DNA of 64,000 nucleotides from Nocardioides sp. WS12 (GCF_014108865.1 NZ_CP053928.1:3844001-3908000); one strand, 5' to 3'. Counted from the first letter of the stretch, positions 31,184 to 39,939 are shown. The notes: generated by a model from the letters alone, not told the origin. Program-made: numbers and translations.

Positions 31184-31890
31184 CGCACACCCACTCCGCG
31201 GAGGGTGGAGCGGACGCCGTCGCTGGTGATGAGCCCGTCGTCGATGACCAGGTTGCGACCCGCACGGGCGGCCACATCGGGCTCGTGGGTGATCAGCACG
31301 ATCGTGCGGCCAGCGTCATGGAGTTCGTCGAACAGCCCGAGCACGTCGCGGGTGGAGGCGGAATCGAGGTTGCCTGTCGGTTCGTCGGCGAGCAGCAGGT
31401 CCGGTTCGGTGACCAGGGCGCGCGCGACGGCGACCCGCTGTTGCTGGCCACCCGACAGTTCGCCGGGCCGGTTGGCCAGCCGGTCGGCGAGCCCGACCCG
31501 CGCCAGGGCGGCCTCGGCCCGTTCGCGCCGCTCCGCACGCGGCACTCCTGCGTAGATGAGCGGCAGCTCGACGTTGCGCCAAGCCGGCATCGATGCGAGC
31601 AGGTGGAACTGCTGGAACACGAAGCCGATCCGTCGATTGCGGATGGTTGCCAGCGCCGCCTCGTCGAGCTGCGAGGTGTCATCCCCCGCCAGGACGTAGT
31701 GCCCCTCGGTCGGCACGTCGAGGCACCCGCGGATGTTCATCAGCGTCGACTTGCCGGAACCGGACGGCCCGATCACGGCGACGTACTCCCCCGTCGCGAC
31801 GGTGATGTCGATCCCCCGCAGTGCCTCGAACTCGACCGATCCGGAGCGGTAGGTCTTGCGGACACCGTCGAGTTCGATCAGCGCACTCAC
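31180..31890 (-). CDS. MacB-type ABC transporter ATPase
   Basis: The ATPase has 236 residues. Walker A is GPSGSGKS (41-48), the Q loop is FVFQQFHLL, the signature is LSGGQQQRVAVARAL, and Walker B reads LLLADEPTGNLDS. After Walker A it reads LMNIRGCLD where most family members have LMNILGCLD; Arg54 is an odd substitution in a buried helix. Its ATG overlaps the stop of adaptor A. It powers the adjacent permease. Confidence 0.95.
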   Translation of the reverse strand: MSALIELDGVRKTYRSGSVEFEALRGIDITVATGEYVAVIGPSGSGKSTLMNIRGCLDVPTEGHYVLAGDDTSQLDEAALATIRNRRIGFVFQQFHLLASMPAWRNVELPLIYAGVPRAERRERAEAALARVGLADRLANRPGELSGGQQQRVAVARALVTEPDLLLADEPTGNLDSASTRDVLGLFDELHDAGRTIVLITHEPDVAARAGRNLVIDDGLITSDGVRSTLRGVGVR

Positions 31891-33074
31891 TGGCCGCCGC
31901 CGGGACCCTGGATGAAGCCGCCGGGCGGCATCTGGCCACCCTGCTCCATGCGCTGCTGCATGCGTTCCTGCAGTTCCTGGTTGCCGCCACCGCCGCCGGG
32001 GCCGGTGAAGCCGGGCACCACGACGACGTCGCCGGCGACGAGTCCGGAGATGACCTCGGTCGCCATGCCGTTCGCCTCGCCGATCTCGATCTCGGTCCGC
32101 GTGGACGCGCCCGTGGCTGCGTCGGTGACCTTGTCGACGTACGTCATGTCGCCGTCGTTCTGCACGGCCCGGCTGTCCACCGCCAGCACGTCAGCGCGCT
32201 GGCTGACGATGACGGAGAGGTCGGCCGACGTACCGGCGAACAGGTCGTCGCGCGCGTCGGTGATCGCGATGGTCACGGGGAAGACGGCGGCACCGTTCGA
32301 GTCCGTCTCGGCGACGAGTCCGACTTCCTGCACGGTGCCGTAGACCGTCCCATCGATGCCGCTGACGGTGACCTCGGCCTGGAGACCGTTGGACACCTTC
32401 TCGACGTCGCCGCTCGCGACCGACGCCTCGACCACGAAGCGTCCCGTGGAGACCACGGTGATGGTGCCGGTGGAGGTGTCGGACGTGTCGGTGTTGCCAC
32501 CGGCACCGCCCGTGCTGCCGACCGTGTCGTCGACCTCGAGGCCAACGGCCGTCACGGTGCCAGCCGTCGTCGAGCGGAGTACGGCGTCCGCGGCCGCCTC
32601 CTCGGCCTGGGCCAGGCTCGACTCGGCGGCCACCACGGCCGCCTCGTCAGCTGCTGTCTGCTCGTCGGAGGAACCATCGGAGAGGTGTTCGGACTGCGCC
32701 GTCTGCGCAGCATCGAGCGAACTCTCCGCGGCGGCCAGTTCGGCCTGCAGGACGGTGTCGTCGATGGCGGCCAGCTTCTGGCCCTTGCGGACCTGGTCCC
32801 CTGGCTCGACGAAGACGTCAGTGACGGTGCCGCTGACGGGGAACGACAGGTCAGCGGTGGTCGCCGCGGCCACCGTCCCGCTGGCCGTCACCGTCTCCTT
32901 GAATGTCTGCGTCGCGACCGTTGCGGTACTCGACGCAGCGGCGGCCGGCGCATCGTCGCGAAGGAGCAGCCAGGCTCCGGCGGCGCCCGAGAGCACGACG
33001 AGCGCGGTGAGGACGAGCACGAGTCGGCGGGGGCGGCGCCACGGTGGGCGCACGCGCTGGAGCAGTCGTTTCAC
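31887..33074 (-). CDS. Adaptor (HlyD/MacA-like) protein A of exporter operon
   Basis: This membrane-fusion protein has about 395 residues. A basic N-terminus (KRLLQRVRPPWRRPRR) precedes a transmembrane helix (LVLVLTALVVLSGAAGAWLL). Lipoyl halves (SGTVTDVFVEPGDQVRKGQK and TTAGTVTAVGLEVDDTV) flank a shorter coiled coil. The C-terminus is Gln/Met/Gly-rich (QRMEQGGQMPPGGFIQGPG). GTG 33074 is chosen because AAGG and GGG precede it and the basic stretch follows; upstream in-frame starts at 33089 and 33143 exist. It is the first gene of the five-gene operon. Confidence 0.85.
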   Translation of the reverse strand: MKRLLQRVRPPWRRPRRLVLVLTALVVLSGAAGAWLLLRDDAPAAAASSTATVATQTFKETVTASGTVAAATTADLSFPVSGTVTDVFVEPGDQVRKGQKLAAIDDTVLQAELAAAESSLDAAQTAQSEHLSDGSSDEQTAADEAAVVAAESSLAQAEEAAADAVLRSTTAGTVTAVGLEVDDTVGSTGGAGGNTDTSDTSTGTITVVSTGRFVVEASVASGDVEKVSNGLQAEVTVSGIDGTVYGTVQEVGLVAETDSNGAAVFPVTIAITDARDDLFAGTSADLSVIVSQRADVLAVDSRAVQNDGDMTYVDKVTDAATGASTRTEIEIGEANGMATEVISGLVAGDVVVVPGFTGPGGGGGNQELQERMQQRMEQGGQMPPGGFIQGPGGGQ

Positions 33075-33163
33075 GAGCCCGACCTTCACAGCGCGGACTG
33101 TGCGGTCACTCAGGTGCGCCTGTGCGGGTGCTGTGAGCCGCACGCCACCGGAAAAGCCGAGAA

Positions 33164-33198
33164 CCGGGCCGGGTGGGGCGTTGCCCCACTCGGCCCGG
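33164..33198 (-). terminator. Terminator after large secreted protein gene
   Basis: A 16-bp stem with one G-T wobble (CCGGGCCG and CGGCCCGG arms) and a 3-nt loop follows the stop at 33207 on the minus strand. The tail TTCTCGGCTTTTCC is weakly T-rich. It separates that transcript from the exporter operon. Confidence 0.72.
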
Positions 33199-33206
33199 CC
33201 TGGTGA

Positions 33207-35129
33207 TCAGCCGAGCGGCAACAGCGCCGTCACCTGGGCCAGCAGGCCGCTGACCGTCGGGTTGGCACTGGCCTGACCCACGACCTGGTCGACAGCGTCG
33301 TTCACCGCGTCCGTGAGCTGCTCAGCAGCCGGGCTCGGTGTCGCCAGCGGGTCGAAGATGGTGCCGAAGCCAACCGGGAGCGGGTTGTTGTAGACCGCCA
33401 CGCCCGTCCCGAGCAGGAAGTCGACGACCAGGCAACCGGCGAGGACCGGCGACTCGCTCGCCGACCACGTTCCGGTGCCGAGGAAGTCCATCGTCTTCGG
33501 CGTGGCCGTGTGGATGCCACCGAGGAACGGCGAGATCCACACCGGGAGGCCGTTGGGGTTTCCAGCAGCCGTGTCGACCCCGATCGCCGCGGTGGCCGTG
33601 TTGACCAGTGCGTCCGAGTTGAACTTGCCCGTGATGTGGTAGAGCGGTCCACCCACGAGAACGCCGAGCGGGCCCACGGCGGGGACCTCCGGCAGCAGGT
33701 CGGACTTGGTCACGGTGTAGCCGTTGTTCTCGTTGCGGGTGTACCGATTCGGCTCCGTGCTCGAGTCGGCACTGTTGGCGAGACACGCGCCGCCGGTGAG
33801 CCGCAGCGAGGAGTAGATGTCCAGGATCACGCCGGCCTGAACCGTTGCGTCAGTCGTGATCTGGACACCACCCGGGGAGCTGCTCGGGTCGATCTGCAGC
33901 CCGTTGAGGAGGCTGAGGGACACCTTCTTCTGACCGTTGCCGACGCTCACCTCGGTCGCGAGGATCGAGCCCAGGTCGAGGCCCTGGGCCGCCGCGCTGG
34001 TCGACAGCTTGGTGAGGAGGTCGTGGTAGAACGCGTCATTGACCGTGCCGAGTGACATCAGGGTGCGCGTCTTGCCGTTGAGCGACGCGTACGCGATGAA
34101 CGCCTTGGTGTCCAGATCGAACACACCGACCAGAGCGTCGGTGCTGGTCTCCGTCGTCGGACGGTTGATCAGCATCACCCGCGGGGTGCAGCCCGTGGAC
34201 GGCACACAAGGTGCGGCGACGTCCGGAAGGCACGTGGACGGGTCGGCGACACAGTCAGCCGGGTCCGAAGGCAACGCAAAGGCGCCGTCGAAGCCGTAGA
34301 ACTGCTGAGTCGGGCCACCGGGGGTCGGCGCGTTCGCCGTGACCGGCGACGTGGCGGTGTCCACGACGTACTGGTACTCCGCGGGCTCGATGTTGGCCCG
34401 GACGCTGCCGTTCCCGAACACGTCCTTGAACTGGACGGTCCACGGCCGGTACTCAAAGGTCTGCGTCGAGACCTTCGGGCCCGCGACGAAGGTGTTGCCG
34501 AAGGCCGTGCCGACCGAAGCCGGCGTACCGACGGTGCAGGCACCGAAGCCGGTCTTGACCATGTTGGTCTCGGTGGTCGTCACCGTGTAGACCCCCGCCG
34601 GCTTGCCGGCGAGGTTCACGGTGGCCGAGAAGCCGCCGCCGCTGTTGGGGGCCCCGCCGCGGTAGTTGGTGTTGCCCGGCGCCGGCTGCGTGGCCAACGG
34701 CTGGTTGGCCGGGTTGGTGAGGAAGCCGCCGAACGAGAGGTCGCGCACCTGCGACAGCGTGGTGAGCACGACAGTGCCGTCCGGGTCGGTGACCGTCACC
34801 TGGGTCCGCGGGGAGTTGTTGGTCCCAGCGGGGTTGTCACCCCGGCAGCCGCCCAGGGCAACCGCCGCGAGCGACGACTGGGTGAAGTTGGCCGAAGCGC
34901 TCGAGCGGGTGTAGTTCATGGCGGCGCGGTCGACCACCACGTTGACCGTGCTGTCGCGGACGACGGGGGGACTTCCGACCTCGGTCGGCGTGACGACCGT
35001 CGTCCCAGCCTCGGCCGGGAGCACGGATGCCGTCAGCGCTGCGAGGAGCGCCGTGGTGAGGGCGATGCCGGCGAACCGGCGTGGTGAGTGGGGGGTGGGC
35101 GCCTGACGACGCCGGCGGTGCTTGGACAT
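33207..35129 (-). CDS. Large secreted protein of unknown function
   Basis: A Sec signal peptide is clear (basic KHRRRRQ, a hydrophobic core AGIALTTALLAALTASV, then a LPAEAG cleavage site). The mature protein of about 600 residues is rich in Thr, Pro, Asn and Gly and has seven or more Cys, several in a cluster around DCVADPSTCLPDVAAPCV. No enzymatic motif is evident. It may belong to the choice-of-anchor type of actinobacterial surface proteins, which is a loose impression. CAGGAGAC precedes ATG 35129. It lies between the exporter operon and the two-component genes, all on one strand. Confidence 0.7.
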   Translation of the reverse strand: MSKHRRRRQAPTPHSPRRFAGIALTTALLAALTASVLPAEAGTTVVTPTEVGSPPVVRDSTVNVVVDRAAMNYTRSSASANFTQSSLAAVALGGCRGDNPAGTNNSPRTQVTVTDPDGTVVLTTLSQVRDLSFGGFLTNPANQPLATQPAPGNTNYRGGAPNSGGGFSATVNLAGKPAGVYTVTTTETNMVKTGFGACTVGTPASVGTAFGNTFVAGPKVSTQTFEYRPWTVQFKDVFGNGSVRANIEPAEYQYVVDTATSPVTANAPTPGGPTQQFYGFDGAFALPSDPADCVADPSTCLPDVAAPCVPSTGCTPRVMLINRPTTETSTDALVGVFDLDTKAFIAYASLNGKTRTLMSLGTVNDAFYHDLLTKLSTSAAAQGLDLGSILATEVSVGNGQKKVSLSLLNGLQIDPSSSPGGVQITTDATVQAGVILDIYSSLRLTGGACLANSADSSTEPNRYTRNENNGYTVTKSDLLPEVPAVGPLGVLVGGPLYHITGKFNSDALVNTATAAIGVDTAAGNPNGLPVWISPFLGGIHTATPKTMDFLGTGTWSASESPVLAGCLVVDFLLGTGVAVYNNPLPVGFGTIFDPLATPSPAAEQLTDAVNDAVDQVVGQASANPTVSGLLAQVTALLPLG

Positions 35130-35288
35130 GTTGTCTCCTGGGAGCAGGAGGCCCCGAGAGCCTGGGGGGCATGGCTCTGACGAGGACACATTGGCGCACC
35201 TGTCTCATCCAGGTGGCGTGGATCACACAAACTCGATGCCCTCGTTTCCGATGGTCAACCGAGGCGTAACCGGCCGCCCGGATGATCG

Positions 35289-36719
35289 TCAGCGCAGGCG
35301 GACGGACACCCTCGTGCTGCCCGGTTCCGTTGCCAGTTCGACCGTGCCGCCGTGTGCCGCCACGATCGCCTGCACGAGGGCCAGGCCCAGCCCGATGCCG
35401 TCGGACCGGTGACGGGACGCATCCCCGCGGGTGAAGCGCTCGAACGCCGTCGCGGCAAGGTCCGGCGGGAACCCCGGGCCGTCGTCGTGGACGTCGAAAC
35501 CACCGTGCCGCACGGTGACGGTCACCGTCGTGCCGGCCGGGGTGTACTTGCGGGCATTCGTCAGCAAGTTGGTCACGACCTGGTGCAGCCGGTGCTCGTC
35601 GCCGGTCACTTCGATCGGCTCACCGTCGTCGGGCAGCACGATCTGCCAGCGATGACCGGGCGCGACGACGCGGGCGTCGTCGACGGCCTCGAGCAGCAAT
35701 CGGGTCAGGTCAACGTTCTCGACAGCCAGCGGACGACCGGCGTCGAGTCGGGCGAGCAGCAGCAGGTCCTCCACCAGGGCCGTCATCCGGGCAGCCTCCT
35801 CCTCGACCTTGGCCAACGCCATCGTCGAGGTCTCGACATCACCGCGACGGCGCGCCAACTCGGTGTAGCCGGCGATCGTGGTCAGCGGCGTCCGCAGTTC
35901 GTGCGAGGCATCCGCGACGAACTGCCGCACCTGCAGCTCGCTGCGGTGCCGCGCAGAGAGCGACGACTCGACATGGGCCAGCAACTGGTTGAGGGCCGCA
36001 CCCACCTGGCCGGCCTCTGTGCGTACGTCGGTCAGGTGCTCGGGCACCCGCTCGGTCACGCCGATGTCGCCGGAATCGAGTGGCAGCGCTGCCACGGCGT
36101 GCGCCGTGGCAGCCACCTCGCGCAAGGGGCGCAATTGTCGTCGTACGACGGCAGAGCCGGCGAGGGCGGCGGCGAGGATGCCGAGCAGGGCAAGCACCAG
36201 CTCCCACCGCACCAGCGACATGGTCGCTTCGTCGACGTCGTCGGTGGGCAGGCCCACGACGACGGTCGTGTCGTCGCTCAGCCGGGTCGCGAGCACGCGG
36301 TAACTGCCGACTCCCGGCACGTCGATCGTCTGTGCGTGTCCGTTCGTTGCTTGCTTGAGGGCCGCGAGCGCGTCCTCGTCGAGCGCCACCTGGTTCACGC
36401 GGCCACCGGAGCCGTCCAGGACGACCGATCCGGTCTGCTCCCCCGCCGCAGAGTAGGCCGCGGTGACCATCCCGACTTCCCTGAAGAAGCCGCCACCAGG
36501 CCCGGGCGCACCACCGATCGGGCCCGGCGCCGGGAGGTCGTCGGCGACCCGGGTGACGCGCATCAGTGCGGAGCGCACGTCGCCGTCCAACCGGTCGGTG
36601 AGCCACGCCCGCATGCCGATCGTGGTGACCGTGCCGATGAGGAGCGAGACCACCGCGACCAGCGCGACGGCCGTGACGACCAGCCGCGACGTGAGCGAAC
36701 GCGGCCACGCGAAGCCCAT
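35289..36719 (-). CDS. Sensor histidine kinase
   Basis: The 476-residue kinase has transmembrane helices at about 11-34 and 170-192, an outer sensor domain between them, a HAMP-like linker (RRQLRPLREVAATAHAVAAL) and the phosphoacceptor His273 in ASHELRTPLTTIAGY. The ATP-binding domain shows NLLTNARKYTP (N box), DDGPGFPPD (G1) and DGIGLGLALVQ (G2). The sensor domain contains a Gly/Pro-rich stretch (PGPIGGAPGPGGGFFRE, about residues 65-81). The ATG overlaps the regulator stop. The pair resembles MprA/MprB- and TcrX/TcrY-type systems. Confidence 0.94.
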   Translation of the reverse strand: MGFAWPRSLTSRLVVTAVALVAVVSLLIGTVTTIGMRAWLTDRLDGDVRSALMRVTRVADDLPAPGPIGGAPGPGGGFFREVGMVTAAYSAAGEQTGSVVLDGSGGRVNQVALDEDALAALKQATNGHAQTIDVPGVGSYRVLATRLSDDTTVVVGLPTDDVDEATMSLVRWELVLALLGILAAALAGSAVVRRQLRPLREVAATAHAVAALPLDSGDIGVTERVPEHLTDVRTEAGQVGAALNQLLAHVESSLSARHRSELQVRQFVADASHELRTPLTTIAGYTELARRRGDVETSTMALAKVEEEAARMTALVEDLLLLARLDAGRPLAVENVDLTRLLLEAVDDARVVAPGHRWQIVLPDDGEPIEVTGDEHRLHQVVTNLLTNARKYTPAGTTVTVTVRHGGFDVHDDGPGFPPDLAATAFERFTRGDASRHRSDGIGLGLALVQAIVAAHGGTVELATEPGSTRVSVRLR

Positions 36720-37435
36720 CAGGCCGCCGGCTTCAGGACGTACCCCGCACCACGCATGGTGTGGATCATCGGCTCACGGCCGGCGTCGATCTTCTTGCGC
36801 AGATAGGAGATGTAGAGCTCGACGACATTGGCCTGGCCGCCGAAGTCGTAGTTCCAGACGCGGTCGAGGATCTGCGCCTTGCTCAGCACCCGGCGCGGGT
36901 TGCGCATCAGGTACCGCAGCAGCTCGAACTCGGTCGCGGTCAGCGAGATCTGCTCACCGGCACGCGTGACCTCGCGGCTGTCCTCGTCCATCAGCAGGTC
37001 GCCGACCACCAGCGTCGAACGGTCCTGCTCGACGGCCGCACCGGCACGTCGGACCAGCGCACGCAGCCGCGCCACCAGTTCCTCGAGCGAGAACGGCTTG
37101 GTGACGTAGTCGTCGCCGCCGGCGGTCAGCCCGGCCACACGGTCCTCCACAGCGTCCCGGGCAGTCAGGAACAGCACGGGCACCGACGGATCGTCCGCGC
37201 GGATCCGGCGCAGCACCTCCATGCCGTCGAAGTCCGGCAACATCATGTCGAGTACGACGACGTCGGGGCTCTGTCCGCGCACGGCGGCCACGGCCTCACC
37301 ACCGGTGTGGGCGGTCTCGACGGCCCAGCCCTCGTAGCGCAGCGCCATCGCGACGAGTTCGGCGATGTTGATCTCGTCATCGACGACCAGGGCACGCAGC
37401 GGGGTGCCGTCGGGGCGGGTGGCGGTTTCGGTCAT
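36719..37435 (-). CDS. OmpR-type response regulator
   Basis: The 238-residue regulator has a receiver domain with acidic Asp19-Asp20, phosphoacceptor Asp63 (VVVLDMMLPDFDG), Thr91 and Lys113. The C-terminal winged helix (about 140-236) shows LTATEFELLRYLMRNPRRV and VVELYISYLRKKID. ATG 37435 (MTETATRPDG) is taken as the start; GTG 37453 is also possible. It is cotranscribed with the kinase and divergent from a small membrane gene across a region with repeated candidate binding boxes. Confidence 0.94.
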   Translation of the reverse strand: MTETATRPDGTPLRALVVDDEINIAELVAMALRYEGWAVETAHTGGEAVAAVRGQSPDVVVLDMMLPDFDGMEVLRRIRADDPSVPVLFLTARDAVEDRVAGLTAGGDDYVTKPFSLEELVARLRALVRRAGAAVEQDRSTLVVGDLLMDEDSREVTRAGEQISLTATEFELLRYLMRNPRRVLSKAQILDRVWNYDFGGQANVVELYISYLRKKIDAGREPMIHTMRGAGYVLKPAA

Positions 37436-37468
37436 GACATCAGACTGTGCCACCAATCTGTGTCTTTC

Positions 37469-37539
37469 CTGTGAGGGCCTTGTGGGATCCACAAGGATCA
37501 CATCGGTCCCTCATCGCGCGGTCACAGTCGGCTCACAGC
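37469..37539. promoter_or_regulatory. Candidate response-regulator binding region
   Basis: The gap between the regulator and the small membrane gene holds CTGTGAG (37469-37475), TCACAG (37522-37527) and TCACAG again 11 bp on (37533-37538), which suits tandem OmpR-type half-sites. A perfect dyad CCTTGTGG-GAT-CCACAAGG lies at 37478-37496. The assignment to the adjacent regulator is inferred from position and spacing. Confidence 0.5.
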
Positions 37540-37560
37540 ACCGGCGACCACGGTGAGCGC

Positions 37561-37857
37561 ATGGACAACGAGAACACCCCGGACCAGCCCGCGCCGACGC
37601 CCGATCCCGAACCGCCGGCCCCGCGCTGGCGCGATCGCCTTTTCCAGTTCCGGGCCGTGCTGGCCGTCGCCCTCGCGTCGGTCATCCTCGGCGCGGGAGC
37701 CGGCGTGCTCGGCACCCTGGTGTTCGGTCACGACGACGACCGGCCGGGCCGCCACGAACGGATCGAGCGGCCGGGCGACCGCGGCAACTTCCCGGGGCCG
37801 GGGGGACCGAGTGGCGGGCAGAACATGCCCCAGGACAACGCGACGTCGTCGAGCTGA
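37561..37857 (+). CDS. Small single-pass membrane protein
   Basis: The protein has 98 residues: an acidic Pro-rich cytoplasmic part, one transmembrane helix (about 31-53, AVLAVALASVILGAGAGVLG), then a charged HDDDRPGRHERIERPG stretch and a Gly/Pro-rich tail (RGNFPGPGGPSGGQNMPQDN). ATG 37561 is used. It is divergent from the two-component genes, so it is probably a target or accessory sensor of that system. I do not recognise the family. The tail resembles segments in the nearby exporter adaptors. Confidence 0.68.
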   Translation: MDNENTPDQPAPTPDPEPPAPRWRDRLFQFRAVLAVALASVILGAGAGVLGTLVFGHDDDRPGRHERIERPGDRGNFPGPGGPSGGQNMPQDNATSSS

Positions 37858-37863
37858 GTCCGG

Positions 37864-39615
37864 CTACTTGCCCCAGCCGTACGCCGCGACGATCTCGTCC
37901 CAGTAGGCGTCGGTGTTCGACGCGTTCAGCTTCGGGTCGGCCGTCAGCACGCGATCGAGATCGGGCGCACATGCCTTCCCCCGGCAGTCCTTGACCCGGG
38001 GCCACAGTTCGTCCAGCGCGGCCCGCGCGTCGGCGTACCGAGGATCGTCGGCGACGTTCTGGTCCTCACGCGGGTCCTCGACCAGGTCGTAGAGCTCGGT
38101 GGCGCCGTCGTTGTAGCGCGTGTAGGAGTAGCGACTCACCCGGATCCCGATGGTGCTGCGCATGTCGAGGAACGCCGGGTCCGTGCCCCGCGACGTGAAG
38201 ACGGCTTCGGTGACGACGGGCGTTGACCAGCCCTGGTCGCCGTACAACAGCGAGTCGGCGCGGCTCACGCCATCGGGCTTGTGCGACGGCTTCGCGTCGG
38301 CGACGTCGAGGATCGTCGCCGTCAGGTCGACGGTCGAGATCGGGTCGTACCGCTTCTGCTCGGTGCGCAGGCCCGGGCCGGTGACCAGCATCGGCACCCG
38401 GAGCGAGGGCTCGTGGGCGCGGACCTTGGTCATGCCCAGTCCGTGCTCGCCCAGGAGCATTCCGTTGTCGGACGTGAAGGCGAAGACGGTCTCCTCCCAC
38501 GCGCCGGACCGCTGCAACTCGGCCACCAGGCGGGCGATGTTGCGGTCCATCACGTAGATCGCCTCCGCCCGTCGGCGGGTGACGTCGAGCAGGGCGCCCT
38601 TCGCCTCGTCGCCGAGCGGCTGGATGCGCTTGCGCAGAGCCGGCGGCTTGTCGCTGACGTCGGTCTCGATCGCCTCGCCGGTCTTCGCCACGCCCGATCC
38701 GCGGTCGATCAGGTCGTCGAACTTGCCCCGCACCCAGTCCGGAACCGCGGGGGTGGCCAGGCTGACCTCGTGGCCGGCCTCGTCCTTGATGTCGACCGGC
38801 TCGTCCGCGGGGTTCGGTCCGCCGTGATGGGGTGCGACGTAGTTGACGTACATGAAGAACGGATCGCGCGCCTTGGCGAACCGGCGCGCCATGTCCACCG
38901 ACATGTCTCCGATGACGTCGCTCTGGTAGACGCCGCGATAGTTGTTGTCGATGGTGCCGTTCACGTTGAACGGCGTGTCCATGTAGTCGTAGGTGCTGCC
39001 GTGGACGTCGGACTCACCCGGCGGTTCGATGGCTCCCCGCCAGTCGTCCCAGCCGTTCGGGACGTACCTCGCCGACGGCTCGCCGGTGACCTTCGACCGG
39101 GCCAGGCCGTACCGGTTGAGGTACTTGCCGATCAGGCCGGTGCGGTAACCGGCGGCCTGCAGCGAGGTGGCGATCGTCTTCGAGTCGTCGAAGGCGCCGT
39201 AGCCGTAGGGCGGGTCGTGCCAGAAGACCTTGTGGTTGTGCGCGTACTGCCCCGTCAGGAACGACGCGCGACTCGGGCAGCACAGCGGGAAAGGCGCAAA
39301 CGAGTTCTCGAAGGTGACGCCGTGCTCGGCGATCAGCTTGCGCAGGTTCGGCGCGAACGCGAGGTCATCGACCCGCATGTCGTCGGCCATGACCAGGACG
39401 ACGTTGGGCTGCTTCGGGAAGGCCACGGGGCGGGCCGGCTCGTCGGCAGCAGCCGTGGCCACGGGGCCTGCGACGACGGGCTCGACAACTGGGTCCTTGC
39501 CAGCACCACTCCCCGGGGCGTGGATCAGTGCGACGACCACGAGGCTGCCCACGAGCGCCACGATGACACCGACAACGACGACCCTGAACCACGCCTTCAC
39601 GATCGACGTCTCCAC
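37864..39615 (-). CDS. Membrane-anchored sulfatase
   Basis: The 583-residue protein belongs to the type I sulfatase/alkaline-phosphatase superfamily. An N-terminal anchor (about 9-31, VVVVGVIVALVGSLVVVALI) is followed by the metal motif VLVMADDM and the formylglycine motif CCPSRASFLTGQ with Cys112 as the residue to be modified. YAHNHKVFW and LIGKYLNRYG are also family motifs, and DNGMLLGEHG supplies metal ligands late in the chain. The GTG at 39615 has AGGGAG 8 nt upstream. The substrate is unknown; the active domain should lie outside the membrane. Confidence 0.9.
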   Translation of the reverse strand: METSIVKAWFRVVVVGVIVALVGSLVVVALIHAPGSGAGKDPVVEPVVAGPVATAAADEPARPVAFPKQPNVVLVMADDMRVDDLAFAPNLRKLIAEHGVTFENSFAPFPLCCPSRASFLTGQYAHNHKVFWHDPPYGYGAFDDSKTIATSLQAAGYRTGLIGKYLNRYGLARSKVTGEPSARYVPNGWDDWRGAIEPPGESDVHGSTYDYMDTPFNVNGTIDNNYRGVYQSDVIGDMSVDMARRFAKARDPFFMYVNYVAPHHGGPNPADEPVDIKDEAGHEVSLATPAVPDWVRGKFDDLIDRGSGVAKTGEAIETDVSDKPPALRKRIQPLGDEAKGALLDVTRRRAEAIYVMDRNIARLVAELQRSGAWEETVFAFTSDNGMLLGEHGLGMTKVRAHEPSLRVPMLVTGPGLRTEQKRYDPISTVDLTATILDVADAKPSHKPDGVSRADSLLYGDQGWSTPVVTEAVFTSRGTDPAFLDMRSTIGIRVSRYSYTRYNDGATELYDLVEDPREDQNVADDPRYADARAALDELWPRVKDCRGKACAPDLDRVLTADPKLNASNTDAYWDEIVAAYGWGK

Positions 39616-39746
39616 GCGCGTACTCCCTCATTCCGCGCCACCGAGACGCACCTCGAACTGAATCTGCACTAACTTTATCATCTTTGTAGATGAGGTCAGA
39701 GCCAGCCCCGCAGTGGCGTGTCGTGGACCAGAGCCCGAGACGACGA

Positions 39747-39775
39747 AACCCGTCGACATCACGTGTCGACGGGTT
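39747..39775 (-). terminator. Terminator after tRNA-Asn
   Basis: An 11-bp stem (AACCCGTCGAC with GTCGACGGGTT) with a 7-nt loop lies 5 bp after the 3' end of the tRNA on the minus strand. Confidence 0.72.
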
Positions 39776-39779
39776 CCTC

Positions 39780-39855
39780 TGGCTCCCCCGATTGGACTCG
39801 AACCAATAACCCTGCGATTAACAGTCGCATGCTCTGCCAGTTGAGCTACGGGGGA
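39780..39855 (-). tRNA. tRNA-Asn (GTT)
   Basis: The minus strand reads TCCCCCGTAGCTCAACTGGC and carries anticodon loop CTGTTAA in a GCGA-type stem. The acceptor stem TCCCCCG/CGGGGGA closes with discriminator G, and CCA is encoded. The T arm holds GGTTCGAGTCC. Confidence 0.95.
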
Positions 39856-39939
39856 TCACATCTGCGCGCGCACCCACAGGTGCCGGGCAGCGGGGAAACA
39901 CTAGCAAGCCCCTGCCGCGCGCCAGAAATCGAGACCCCG

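Noticed and set aside
37478..37496. Common regulator for this dyad and the one at 2173-2191, since both begin CTTGT and end ACAAG
   Set aside because: The centres differ in length and sequence (17 versus 19 bp), and the flanking genes are unrelated. The match is probably chance.
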